DNA of 32,566 bases from Actinomycetota bacterium (GTDB lineage Bacteria; Actinomycetota; Acidimicrobiia; Spongiisociales; UBA11373): assembly GCA_016870535.1 (NCBI GenBank), contig VGBK01000012.1, forward strand, positions 1 through 32,566, given 5' to 3'. The notes under the pieces are model-generated. The model was not told where the DNA came from. It saw only the letters and a list, made by a program, of their open reading frames with translations, and searched no databases. The position numbers were made by a program, and so were the translations under genes. Below are positions 1 through 7,811 of this stretch, piece by piece. Every line of letters starts with the position of its first letter. Position 1 is the first letter of the stretch.

Positions 1-81
1 ACCACCACCCAGCCTCCCACCACCACAACCACCACCACAACCACCACCACCCAGCCCCCCACCACCACAACCACCACCACC
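1..81 (+). repeat. 42-nt in-frame tandem repeat encoding a Thr/Pro stalk
   Basis: Bases 1-42 and 43-81 are two near-identical units, the second slightly short. Each encodes three Thr, Gln, two Pro and then a run of Thr. The unit is 14 codons long, so changes in copy number keep the frame. The array continues upstream of the window edge for an unknown distance. It is a low-complexity coding repeat, not a CRISPR. Confidence 0.75.
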
Positions 82-567
82 GTGCCACTCGGCGAGTGCC
101 TAGCCCCTTCCCCGATGCCTGCCGGGGTGACCCTCGATGGGCGCCTGGTGGACATCCACCGCTGGGCCACCGCCTTCGCCCGCAGCACCACCGCCGTGGG
201 CCGAACCCTGCGCAGCATCAACGATTTCTCCCCCGGCTGGGGAGGCCGTCAACCCATGGCGGCGGCGATCTACGACATGCAGACCGACCTCTTCTCGTTG
301 GCGACCCGGGTCGAGAGGGCCTTCATCGAAGACGGCGGTGCCTTCGCCCCCGGGCAGGGCTGGGACCTCCCCCCCGACCATCCCCTGGCTCCCCTGGCCG
401 AGCCCTGGGAAGGCATCCCTACCTTCCAGGCGGTGGTGCTACCCGCCTTCTTCCGTGCCGCCGGCCGGGGCGCCGCCCTGCGCATCTTCGAGGGCGGAGG
501 GGTCTGCGGCTTCGCCACTGCCTTCTCGGCTGCAGTCGACGCCGCCGTGGAACTGAGCACCCCATGA
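1..567 (+). CDS. Secreted Thr-rich protein, 5'-truncated (paralogue of the next gene)
   Basis: The frame is open from base 1, so the start and any signal peptide lie outside the window. The visible part begins with a Thr/Pro stalk of about 27 residues built from a 42-nt repeat. A compact domain of about 155 residues follows, with many Trp, Phe and Pro. It contains DFSPGWG and a late VCGF motif, and a Cys just after the stalk could pair with that late Cys. The same pattern recurs in the downstream gene at matching positions, so the two are tandem duplicates. The stop TGA at 565-567 overlaps an ATG at 564, but the better start for the next gene is 597. I do not recognise the domain. A cell-surface or secreted location is inferred from the stalk and from the lipobox of the paralogue. 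Confidence 0.7.
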   Translation, partial: TTTQPPTTTTTTTTTTTQPPTTTTTTTVPLGECLAPSPMPAGVTLDGRLVDIHRWATAFARSTTAVGRTLRSINDFSPGWGGRQPMAAAIYDMQTDLFSLATRVERAFIEDGGAFAPGQGWDLPPDHPLAPLAEPWEGIPTFQAVVLPAFFRAAGRGAALRIFEGGGVCGFATAFSAAVDAAVELSTP

Positions 568-596
568 GCCGCCCCCACACCGAAGCGAGGAACAAG

Positions 597-1361
597 ATGA
601 GACCGAGTCTGCTCCTTCCGCCGGCGGGGACGCCGCGCCGCCTGGCCCTGGCCATCGCCCTGCTGGGCCTGCTCGCTGCGTCGTGCGGCGCCGACGGCGG
701 CATCCCCGACCAGCCCGACCCGCGTTCCTTCACCGAGACCAGCGACGTGGTCTCCCTGGGCGCCGAAGGCGACACCTCGGGCACGGCTCCGGCCGAGTCC
801 ACGACCTCCGAGGCTACGACTCCCACCTCTCAGGACACCACCACGACTACCCCAGAGACGACCACCACCACGGTCGCCCCGGAGCCGTGCCCCCTGCCGC
901 AGGCCCTGCCCCGCGACTCCCGCTTCGGCCCCGACATGATGCGCCTCCACCGCGCCACCACCGCCTTTGCCGAGGGAGCCCGCCGCCTGGGCAGCTCCGT
1001 CGAGGCCGTGGGTGACTTCTCGCGCGGGTGGGGAGCGCGCGAGCCGGTGGCCTCGGCTCTGTACCGCATGCAGGCCGACCTCTACGGACTCGCGTTCCGG
1101 CTCGAGCAGGTCTACGCCGCCGCCGGCGCCACCTACTCCCCGGAGAGGGGCTGGGTCTTCCCCGACCCCGCCTACCCCCTGGCCACCCTGGCTGCGCCCT
1201 GGGGCGAAATCCCCGCCTTCCAGGCAGTGACCCTCACCGCCCTCTTCGAGGCGCGCGGGCCCCGGGCCGCCCGGGCCTTCTTCAAGGACGGCGAGGTGTG
1301 CCGCCTGGTGGCGGCCTTCTCGACGGCCATGGACCAGGCAGTGGCAGCCAGCAGCGGCTAG
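597..1361 (+). CDS. Putative lipoprotein with Thr-rich linker, unknown domain
   Basis: This gene encodes 254 residues. I chose ATG 597 because GCGAGG at 585-590 sits six bases before it; an in-frame ATG at 564 overlaps the previous stop and would add 11 residues. The N-terminus has basic residues, a hydrophobic stretch (about 16-28) and a lipobox-like LAAS followed by Cys30, which suggests export and lipidation. A Thr/Ser/Pro linker follows. The C-terminal domain (about residues 115-250) is homologous to the preceding gene: DFSRGWG against DFSPGWG, shared PW..IP.FQAV, and two Cys at equivalent places that could form a disulfide. The 3' end overlaps the convergent comEC reading frame by 80 nt. 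I do not recognise the function. A surface-anchored, stalk-displayed domain is the most that can be inferred. Confidence 0.75.
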   Translation: MRPSLLLPPAGTPRRLALAIALLGLLAASCGADGGIPDQPDPRSFTETSDVVSLGAEGDTSGTAPAESTTSEATTPTSQDTTTTTPETTTTTVAPEPCPLPQALPRDSRFGPDMMRLHRATTAFAEGARRLGSSVEAVGDFSRGWGAREPVASALYRMQADLYGLAFRLEQVYAAAGATYSPERGWVFPDPAYPLATLAAPWGEIPAFQAVTLTALFEARGPRAARAFFKDGEVCRLVAAFSTAMDQAVAASSG

Positions 1362-3567
1362 CCGGGAGCGAGGCGAAAGCCGCACCACCCTTTCCTGCTC
1401 CCAGGAGGATCACCACGTCCCCCTCCAGGTCGGTACGGCGCACCGCCGCCCCGGCCTCCTCCAGCGCGGCGATCACCTCGGGAGCGGGATGGCCGAAGCT
1501 GTTCGGGCCGACGCTGACGACCGCGAGCCCCGGAGCCGAGGCGGCCAGCCAGCGCAGGTCGCTGGTGGCCGCCCCCTGGTGAGGCACCTTGAGCACATCG
1601 GAGGGCAGCGGGCCGAGGTCGGCCTGGGCCACCGCCTCCACGTCTCCCGGCAGCAGCACGGTGGTCCCGGCCGCCGTCACCCGCAGCACCAGCGACGCGT
1701 CGTTCGGCGACTCATACCGCCGCACCGGCCCGAGCACGTCGAGGGTGAAGCATCCCACCCGGGCCTGCCATCCCACTCGCGGCACCTCCACCGGCACCCC
1801 GGCGGCGGCCATCTCGCCCAGCAGCGTTTCCACCGCCTCTCCTTCCCGGCCGCCGTGCCAGAGCCGGCCCACCGCGGCCCACCCCGTGATCCCCGCCAGG
1901 CCGGAGAGGTGGTCGGCATGGGGATGGCTGACCACCAGCAGGTCGATGCGCCGCACCCCGCGATCGAGGAGGGATCGGCGGAGGACGGCCGGGTCGGGGC
2001 CCCCATCGACCAGGATCACCTCTCCCGCCGGGCCCCACAGGAGTACGGCGTCCCCCTGTCCCACGTCGAGGAAGATCGCCTCGGGCCCCTCCGGCGGGCC
2101 CCCGCTGGGCAGCGTCACCGCGGCCACCGCCAGCGCACCACTCAGGGCCAGTACGGGGCGCAGCCCCGGCCGGGCGACCGACACGACGGCCGTCGCCCCC
2201 AGCACCACCACCCCGGCCCACCCCAGCTGCGGCAGGTCGCGCCCGAAGCGGGCCACGGACAGCACCCCATCGGCCAGGAGCAGCCCCACGCCGGTGAGCG
2301 GGGTCGCCCCGGTCACCACCCCGATCCCTCCCACGGAGGTCGCCGCTGCCACCAGCGGCGCGGCCACCACGTTCGTCAGAGGGGCGAAGAGCGGCACCGC
2401 CCCGAAGTGGACCAGCAGGAGGGGCGCCACCGCGGCCTGCGCCGACACCGTGGCGCCCAGGGCCACCCAGGCCCACCGGGGACGCCGGTGCCGCCACAGG
2501 CCGCCTCCGGCCAGCACCCCGGCGGTGGCCGCCACCGACAACTGGAATCCGGCATCCACGGCCAGCTCGCCCGACACCAGCAGGAGAGAGGTGACCGCGC
2601 CGCCCAGAGCGAACCATCCGTCGACCGCCCGGCCCACCAGGCGGCCGCCGAGCACCAGGGCGGCCATGGTGGCGGCCCGGACGACGGACGGCTCCCAGCG
2701 GGTGACCACCACGAACAGCGCCAGGCCCGCCAGGCCCAGCACCGCCCGCCGGCGCGGGCCCCAGCCCAGAGGCCCCGCCGCCAGCCACCAGGCGGCCAGG
2801 AACAGGGCCACGTTGCTGCCCGACACCGCGACGAAGTGGCTCAGCCCGGAGCGGCGCAGCGCCTCGGCGTCGCCATCGCTCAGGCCGCTCTCGTCCCCTA
2901 TGAGGAACCCGGCCAGCAGCGCCGCCGCCGGCCGCTCCCCGTATGCGTCCACCCCGGCCAGCACTCGGCGCCGCAGGAGGTTCCCCGTGGCAAACAGAGG
3001 ATCGGTCGCCGGGCCGAGACGCTCCACCCTCCGCGCCCGCACGGTCGCGGCCACCGGCCCCGAGCGGGTGAAGAAGCCCCCGGGGCGCAACGTTCCCTCC
3101 ACCGCTACCCGCTCGCCGGCGACGATGCCGGCCGCGGGACCGATGACCGCCAGGCGAGGGCCGCTCCAGGCCTGCCACCCCCCGGGCACCGCCAGGTGTC
3201 CGGGACGCAGCACGAACCGCTCCCCTTCGCGCTCCGGGACGGCATCGGTCGAGGCCACTCCGGCCGCCACCAGGCGGCCGGAGGGCAGCACCGCCGCCAG
3301 GACGGCCTGCTCGCGCCCGGCGGCCAGGGCCCCCGACACTCCCGCCGCCACCACCACCGCCGCCGCCGGGAGCCACCAACGCCGGCGGCGCCACCCGACG
3401 GCCGCTCCCGCCGCGGCGGCCAGCAGCGGCACGAGCAGCCAGAACCGCCTCCCGGCGGCGGCTCCCCCCCAAGCCAGTGCGGCGAGGGCGCAGGCTCCGG
3501 CGGAGGCGCCCGAGGGCAGCCGCAAGCCGGTCGCCCCGGCGCCCGCCGGCTCCGGGCCCGAGGCCAC
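1282..3567 (-). CDS. comEC: ComEC/Rec2 DNA-uptake channel protein
   Basis: The 761-residue protein is the inner-membrane channel expected to carry single-stranded DNA inward during natural transformation. The N-terminal hydrophobic region (about 20-85) precedes an OB-like soluble segment. The Competence domain carries VAVSGSN at about 247-252 and many transmembrane helices to about 485. The C-terminal metallo-beta-lactamase-like domain has DVGQGDA (501-507), the metal-binding HPHADH (548-553), LPGDVE (about 639-643) and KVPHQG (660-665), so its nuclease-like metal site looks intact. The start is GTG at 3567, 17 bases after the comEA stop, with a weak Shine-Dalgarno sequence. The last 30 or so residues are Pro/Arg-rich and run antisense into the neighbouring lipoprotein gene, so the true C-terminus may be poorly conserved. 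It is probably co-transcribed with comEA. Confidence 0.93.
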   Translation of the reverse strand: MASGPEPAGAGATGLRLPSGASAGACALAALAWGGAAAGRRFWLLVPLLAAAAGAAVGWRRRRWWLPAAAVVVAAGVSGALAAGREQAVLAAVLPSGRLVAAGVASTDAVPEREGERFVLRPGHLAVPGGWQAWSGPRLAVIGPAAGIVAGERVAVEGTLRPGGFFTRSGPVAATVRARRVERLGPATDPLFATGNLLRRRVLAGVDAYGERPAAALLAGFLIGDESGLSDGDAEALRRSGLSHFVAVSGSNVALFLAAWWLAAGPLGWGPRRRAVLGLAGLALFVVVTRWEPSVVRAATMAALVLGGRLVGRAVDGWFALGGAVTSLLLVSGELAVDAGFQLSVAATAGVLAGGGLWRHRRPRWAWVALGATVSAQAAVAPLLLVHFGAVPLFAPLTNVVAAPLVAAATSVGGIGVVTGATPLTGVGLLLADGVLSVARFGRDLPQLGWAGVVVLGATAVVSVARPGLRPVLALSGALAVAAVTLPSGGPPEGPEAIFLDVGQGDAVLLWGPAGEVILVDGGPDPAVLRRSLLDRGVRRIDLLVVSHPHADHLSGLAGITGWAAVGRLWHGGREGEAVETLLGEMAAAGVPVEVPRVGWQARVGCFTLDVLGPVRRYESPNDASLVLRVTAAGTTVLLPGDVEAVAQADLGPLPSDVLKVPHQGAATSDLRWLAASAPGLAVVSVGPNSFGHPAPEVIAALEEAGAAVRRTDLEGDVVILLGAGKGGAAFASLPASRCWLPLPGPWPSRRPPPGGTPRRP

Positions 3568-3584
3568 GCCGGGTCGCGGCCGGT

Positions 3585-4124
3585 TCAGGGGACCAGCACC
3601 GCCTCGCGCAGGGCGGCCAGCTTCCCCTCACCGATGCCGGGCACCCCCAGCAGGTCCTCGACCACGGCGAAGGGGCCGTGCTCCGTGCGGTAGGCCACGA
3701 TGCGCGCCGCCAGCACCGGCCCTACCCCGGGCAGGGTCTCCAGTTCCTCGACGCCGGCCAGGTTGACCCGTACCCGCCCGTCGCTCCCCAACGCCTCGCC
3801 CCCACCCTCGGGCGACAAGGTGGGGACCAGCAGTTGCTGGCCGTCGGCCAGGGGAGCGGCCAGGTTCACCCGGCTCAGGTCGGCATCGGAGCGGGCCCCG
3901 CCGGCGGCGGCGATGGCCTCCCCGACCCGCGCCCCGGCGGCCACCCGCACCACCCCCGGAACCAGGACCGCCCCGGCGACGTGCACCGTGATGCTGCGGC
4001 CGCCGCCCGGGCCCGGGTCCACCACCAGGGGCGGCGCGGCCGGGGACCGCCCCGAGAACCAGACGCCGCCCGCGACGGCCACCGCCACCGCGGCGGCAGC
4101 AGCAGCCCACTGGCGACGATCCAA
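3585..4124 (-). CDS. comEA: ComEA-like DNA-binding competence protein
   Basis: The protein has 179 residues. It has one N-terminal transmembrane anchor (about 6-24), an SLBB-type beta-grasp domain (about 45-100) and a C-terminal helix-hairpin-helix pair (about 119-178) with LPGVGP (131-136) and VPGIGE (161-166), the hairpins that contact DNA backbone. ComEA holds double-stranded DNA outside the membrane and hands it to ComEC, whose gene follows 17 bases downstream. The start is TTG at 4122-4124, supported by GGGAG five bases upstream (4130-4134). I see no pilus genes in the window, so whether the cell is competent cannot be judged here. Confidence 0.92.
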   Translation of the reverse strand: MDRRQWAAAAAAVAVAVAGGVWFSGRSPAAPPLVVDPGPGGGRSITVHVAGAVLVPGVVRVAAGARVGEAIAAAGGARSDADLSRVNLAAPLADGQQLLVPTLSPEGGGEALGSDGRVRVNLAGVEELETLPGVGPVLAARIVAYRTEHGPFAVVEDLLGVPGIGEGKLAALREAVLVP

Positions 4125-4202
4125 GGCGGCTCCCGGACGACGAGCGCCTCTCCAACTACCACGAATCGGCGCCCCGCGGAAGGCCCCCGTGCCCTCGCCG
4201 TC

Positions 4203-4892
4203 TCAGGCGAGGAGCAGCGCCAGGACTCCCGCCAGATTGAACCCGAAGTGGACGCCGACGGCGAAGCTCAGGCGCCCGGTGGCGCGGACCATGGCGGCGA
4301 GCACCAGTCCCACCACGAAGAGGGCGGGCACGGCGGCAACGGCGTCGGGATCCAGCGCGAGGTGGGCCAGGGCGAAGGCGAGGGCCGAGATCAGCCCGCT
4401 CCACCCGGCCGAGAAGCGGTGCCGCAGAGCCCGCAGCAGGATCCCCCGAAAGACCAGTTCCTCGGCCACCGGGGCGAGCAGCACCGCCACGATCACCACC
4501 GCCGCGCGCGTCCCCCAGCCGACGGCCCCCTCGGCCACCCGGACGACGCTCTGCGACGGGGCTTCGATCCCCAGCAGTTGCAGCACCACGTAGGTGGCCC
4601 ACGACGCCGCCACCGCCAGGAAGACGCCCAGGAACGGGGCCAGCAGGTCGGATGAGGCCGGGCGCAGGCCCAGCGGCTCCCGGCCCGGCCGGCGCCGCAG
4701 CAGCGCCACCACCCCGATGGTGGCCAGGGTCTGGACCGCTCCGACCACGGCAAAGGCCTCGAAGGGAGTGACCCCTCCCCGCCAGACGGCCGCCGTGGCC
4801 GGGATGGAAGCGGCCAGGCCGGCGCCGAACGCGGCGACGGCATGCCGCACCCGCCACCGGCCGTCCCGCCCCCCGGCCGCCTCCGCCGTCAC
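4203..4892 (-). CDS. CPBP-family intramembrane metalloprotease
   Basis: This 229-residue protein is very hydrophobic, with about six to eight membrane segments. It carries the CPBP (Abi/Rce1-like) motifs: EELVFRG with Glu144, Glu145 and Arg149, then His177 in FALAHL, and His215 with Asn219 in HFGFNL. These are the expected metal-binding and catalytic positions, so it looks active. Substrates are unknown for most bacterial members. The GTG start overlaps the leuS stop by four bases (GTGA), so translation is likely coupled to leuS. A gap of 78 bases separates it from comEA. A link to competence or to bacteriocin immunity is possible from family knowledge, but nothing here decides it. Confidence 0.88.
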   Translation of the reverse strand: MTAEAAGGRDGRWRVRHAVAAFGAGLAASIPATAAVWRGGVTPFEAFAVVGAVQTLATIGVVALLRRRPGREPLGLRPASSDLLAPFLGVFLAVAASWATYVVLQLLGIEAPSQSVVRVAEGAVGWGTRAAVVIVAVLLAPVAEELVFRGILLRALRHRFSAGWSGLISALAFALAHLALDPDAVAAVPALFVVGLVLAAMVRATGRLSFAVGVHFGFNLAGVLALLLA

Positions 4893-7630
4893 GGCACCAC
4901 GATGTTGACCAGGTGCGGCAGGCGCACCACCACCCGCGTCGGTGCCGAGCCCTGCAGATAGGGAGCCACCTTCGCGGAGGCCAGGGCCCGCGCCCGGGCC
5001 TCCTCCTCACCGATGGCGGCCGACACGACGATGCGGTCACGCACCTTGCCGTTCACCTGCACCACCAGGGTCACCGTGTCCTCGGCGACCAGGGCGGGGT
5101 CGTATTCCGGCCAGGGAGCAAGCGCCACCGAGCCGGGGTGGCCCAGGCGCTCCCACAGCTCCTCACAGAGGTGCGGGGCGAAGGGAGCCAGCAGGCGCAC
5201 GAAGGCTTCGGCGACCCAGCGCGGTATCCGCTCCCGGCCGACCAGGGCGTTGTTCAGCTCGAAGAAGCGGGCCACCGCGGTGTTGAAGCGGAGCCCCTCC
5301 AGGTCGGCAGTGACCGCGGCGATGGTGCGATGGGTGAGGGCGGCCAGCTCGGGTTCCGGGAGATCCTCGCTCACCAGCAGCGCTCCCGTCTCGGGATGCA
5401 CCAGCGCCCGCCACAGGCGGAGCACGAACCGATGCACCCCCACGATGTCCCGGGTGGTCCAGGGCTTCGAGGCGTCCAGAGGCCCCATGAACATCTCGTA
5501 CAGCCGCAGCGTGTCCACCCCGTACCGGGCGAAGATCTCGTCGGGGCTCACCGAGTTCTTCAGCGACTTGCCCATCTTCCCGAAGCTGCGGACGACCGGG
5601 CGGCCCCGGTGGAGGTGCACCCCGGCGCGCTCCTCGACTTCGGCGGCGGCGACGTACACCCCGCGCTCGTCCTGGAAGGCGTCGGCCAGGATGTAGCCCT
5701 GGTTGAAGAGGCGCCCGAACGGCTCGGGGGTGGAGACGCGGCCGAGGTCGAAGAGCACCTTGTGCCAGAACCGGGCGTACAGCAGATGCAGGACGGCGTG
5801 CTCCACCCCACCCACATAGAGGTCGACGCCCCGGCCCGCCATCCAGTAGCGCTCCGCCTCGACCCCCACCAGGGCGGTCGCGTTGTGCGGGTCGCAGAAG
5901 CGCAGGTAGTACCAGCAGGACCCGGCCCACTGCGGCATGGTGTTCAGTTCGCGACCGTAGGCCACCCCGTCGCGCACCACCGTCTTCCACGCCTCCGGCG
6001 CCCGCCCCAGCGCCGGCTCGGGCTCGGCATCGTCGGCCAGGTCGGTGCGCGGCCGGTAGTCCTCGACCTCCGGCAGGAGCAGCGGGAGCTCATCGTCGCC
6101 CAGCGGGCGCAACTCGCCCCCGGGGCCGTGGAGGATGGGGATGGGCTCGCCCCAGTAGCGCTGCCGGCTGAACAGCCAGTCGCGCAGCTTGTAGGTGACG
6201 GCCCCCTGGCCGCTCCCCTGCTCCTCGAGCCAGGCGATCATCCGCGGCTTGGCTACGTCCACCAGCAGGCCGTTGAGGAACCCGCTGTTGATCGCCGGCC
6301 CGTCGCCGGTGTAGGCCTTGCCTTCCCACCCGTCGGGAGGCTGCACCGTGCGGATGATGGGAAGGCCGAAGACCTCGGCGAACTCCCAGTCGCGGTCGTC
6401 CTCTCCGGGGACCGCCATGATCGCCCCCGTGCCGTAGCCCATCAGGACGTAGTCCGCCAGGAAGACGGGGATGGGCGCGCCGCTGGCCGGGTTCAGGGCG
6501 TAGCCGCCGGTGAACACCCCGGTCTTCTCCCGGGCTTCCGCTTGCCGCTCCAACTCCGACCGTCCGGCCGCCCACCGCCGGTAGTCGTCCACCGCTTGCC
6601 GAGGAGCGACGGCCCCCCCGGTCCAGGAGGCAGGCGTCTCGGCCGGCCAGGTGTCGGGCACGATGGAATCCACCAGGGGGTGCTCGGGCGCCAGCACCAT
6701 GTAGGTGGCTCCGAAGAGGGTGTCGGGGCGGGTGGTGAACACCTCGATGACCGCATTGCGGCCCTCGACCGGGAAGAGCACCCGGGCCCCTTCGCTGCGC
6801 CCGATCCAGTTGCGCTGCATGGCCTTGATCGACTCCGGCCAGTCGACCAGGTCGAGGTCGTCGAGCAGGCGCTCGGCGTAGGCGGTGATGCGCAGCATCC
6901 ACTGGCGCAGGGGCCGGCGGTAGACGGGGAAGTCGCCGCGCTCGGAGCGGCCCTCCCGGGTGACTTCCTCGTTGGCCAGCACCGTCCCCAATCCGGGGCA
7001 CCAGTTGACCGGCACCTCATCGAGGTAGGCCAGGCGCCGGCCGTCGAGGTAGGCCCGACGCTCCGCCGGGGTGAGGTCGTCCCAAGCCCGGCCGTCGGCG
7101 AGGCGGGTGCCGGCCGCCAACTCGGCCTCCAGGTCGGCGATGGGCCGCGCCTTGCCCTGCTCCGGGTCGTACCAGGAGCCGAACAGGCGGAGGAAGATCC
7201 ACTGCGTCCAGCGGTAGTAGCCGGGGTCGGTGGTGGCGAAGGTGCGGTCCCAATCGTAAGAGAGGCCGAAGGCCCGCAGTTGGCGGGTGAAGGTGGCCAC
7301 GTTGCGCTCGGTGGTGATGCGGGGATGCACCCCCGTCTCCACGGCGTACTGCTCGGCGGGAAGGCCGAAGGCATCGAAGCCCATGGGGTGCAGGACCAGG
7401 CGGCCCTGCATGCGCTGGAAGCGGGAGTAGATGTCGGTGGCGATGTACCCCAGCGGATGCCCCACGTGGAGGCCCTCTCCGGAGGGGTAGGGGAACATGT
7501 CCAGGACGTAGAGCTTGGGGCGGGAGGAGTCGAAGCCCGGTTCACCGGGGTTGGGCACCCGGAAAGTCCCCTGCTCGGCCCAGCGGCGCTGCCACTTGGC
7601 CTCGATGGTGTGATGGTCGTACGCGCTCAT
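4889..7630 (-). CDS. leuS: Leucyl-tRNA synthetase
   Basis: The 913-residue class I synthetase charges tRNA-Leu. The HIGH motif appears as HVGH (55-58) after the LeuS-typical MFPYPSGEG. The CP1 editing domain shows TTRPDT, which clears mischarged products. The KMSKS loop is KMGKS (685-689), a variant I know from other actinobacterial LeuS proteins. The C-terminal anticodon-binding and tail regions run to the stop. I chose ATG 7630 because conserved family sequence begins there; the frame stays open further upstream but the extension looks like non-coding leader. It is first in a minus-strand group with the CPBP gene, comEA and comEC, and is divergent from lacI across 181 bases. Confidence 0.97.
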   Translation of the reverse strand: MSAYDHHTIEAKWQRRWAEQGTFRVPNPGEPGFDSSRPKLYVLDMFPYPSGEGLHVGHPLGYIATDIYSRFQRMQGRLVLHPMGFDAFGLPAEQYAVETGVHPRITTERNVATFTRQLRAFGLSYDWDRTFATTDPGYYRWTQWIFLRLFGSWYDPEQGKARPIADLEAELAAGTRLADGRAWDDLTPAERRAYLDGRRLAYLDEVPVNWCPGLGTVLANEEVTREGRSERGDFPVYRRPLRQWMLRITAYAERLLDDLDLVDWPESIKAMQRNWIGRSEGARVLFPVEGRNAVIEVFTTRPDTLFGATYMVLAPEHPLVDSIVPDTWPAETPASWTGGAVAPRQAVDDYRRWAAGRSELERQAEAREKTGVFTGGYALNPASGAPIPVFLADYVLMGYGTGAIMAVPGEDDRDWEFAEVFGLPIIRTVQPPDGWEGKAYTGDGPAINSGFLNGLLVDVAKPRMIAWLEEQGSGQGAVTYKLRDWLFSRQRYWGEPIPILHGPGGELRPLGDDELPLLLPEVEDYRPRTDLADDAEPEPALGRAPEAWKTVVRDGVAYGRELNTMPQWAGSCWYYLRFCDPHNATALVGVEAERYWMAGRGVDLYVGGVEHAVLHLLYARFWHKVLFDLGRVSTPEPFGRLFNQGYILADAFQDERGVYVAAAEVEERAGVHLHRGRPVVRSFGKMGKSLKNSVSPDEIFARYGVDTLRLYEMFMGPLDASKPWTTRDIVGVHRFVLRLWRALVHPETGALLVSEDLPEPELAALTHRTIAAVTADLEGLRFNTAVARFFELNNALVGRERIPRWVAEAFVRLLAPFAPHLCEELWERLGHPGSVALAPWPEYDPALVAEDTVTLVVQVNGKVRDRIVVSAAIGEEEARARALASAKVAPYLQGSAPTRVVVRLPHLVNIVVP

Positions 7631-7654
7631 GCCGCTCTCGCCACGGGGAGCGGC

Positions 7655-7663
7655 AGCGTACCA
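7655..7663 (-). promoter_or_regulatory. Candidate extended -10 for leuS
   Basis: On the minus strand this reads TGG followed by TACGCT, an extended -10 of the TGN-TANNNT type. It lies about 25 bases before the leuS ATG. No convincing -35 is seen. The palindrome at 7661-7678 overlaps its upstream edge. Confidence 0.35.
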
Positions 7664-7678
7664 CCGGGCGTCCGGTGG
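7661..7678. promoter_or_regulatory. Operator-like palindrome between leuS and the LacI-family gene
   Basis: CCACCGG, then GCGT, then CCGGTGG forms an 18-bp inverted repeat with 16 of 18 positions symmetric and a central CG. LacI-family operators typically have this size and a central CpG. It sits in the divergent leuS/lacI spacer and touches the candidate leuS -10. Binding by the adjacent regulator is inference. Confidence 0.4.
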
Positions 7679-7717
7679 CCTTCCGGGCGATCGGCGAGGA
7701 AAGGGCCCCGGCGCGCC

Positions 7718-7726
7718 TGGTACCAT
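7718..7726 (+). promoter_or_regulatory. Candidate extended -10 for the LacI-family gene
   Basis: TGG followed by TACCAT fits an extended -10. It would give a leader of about 80 bases before the ATG at 7812. The -35 region is not recognisable. Confidence 0.3.
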
Positions 7727-7811
7727 CTGCCGCCCCCCAGAAGGGACCGCCCGGAAGAGCCTGGAGGCCGCCGGTCGCCCCGACTGGTGCGCCCTCGGCA
7801 GGGAGGAACCG

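Noticed and set aside
1-81. CRISPR-like direct repeats
   Set aside because: The repeat is in frame, adjacent with no spacers, and encodes a Thr/Pro stalk.
1489-3693. Very long open frames antisense to comEC
   Set aside because: They are Pro/Arg/His-rich without family motifs and mirror the GC-biased third positions of comEC. They are composition artefacts.
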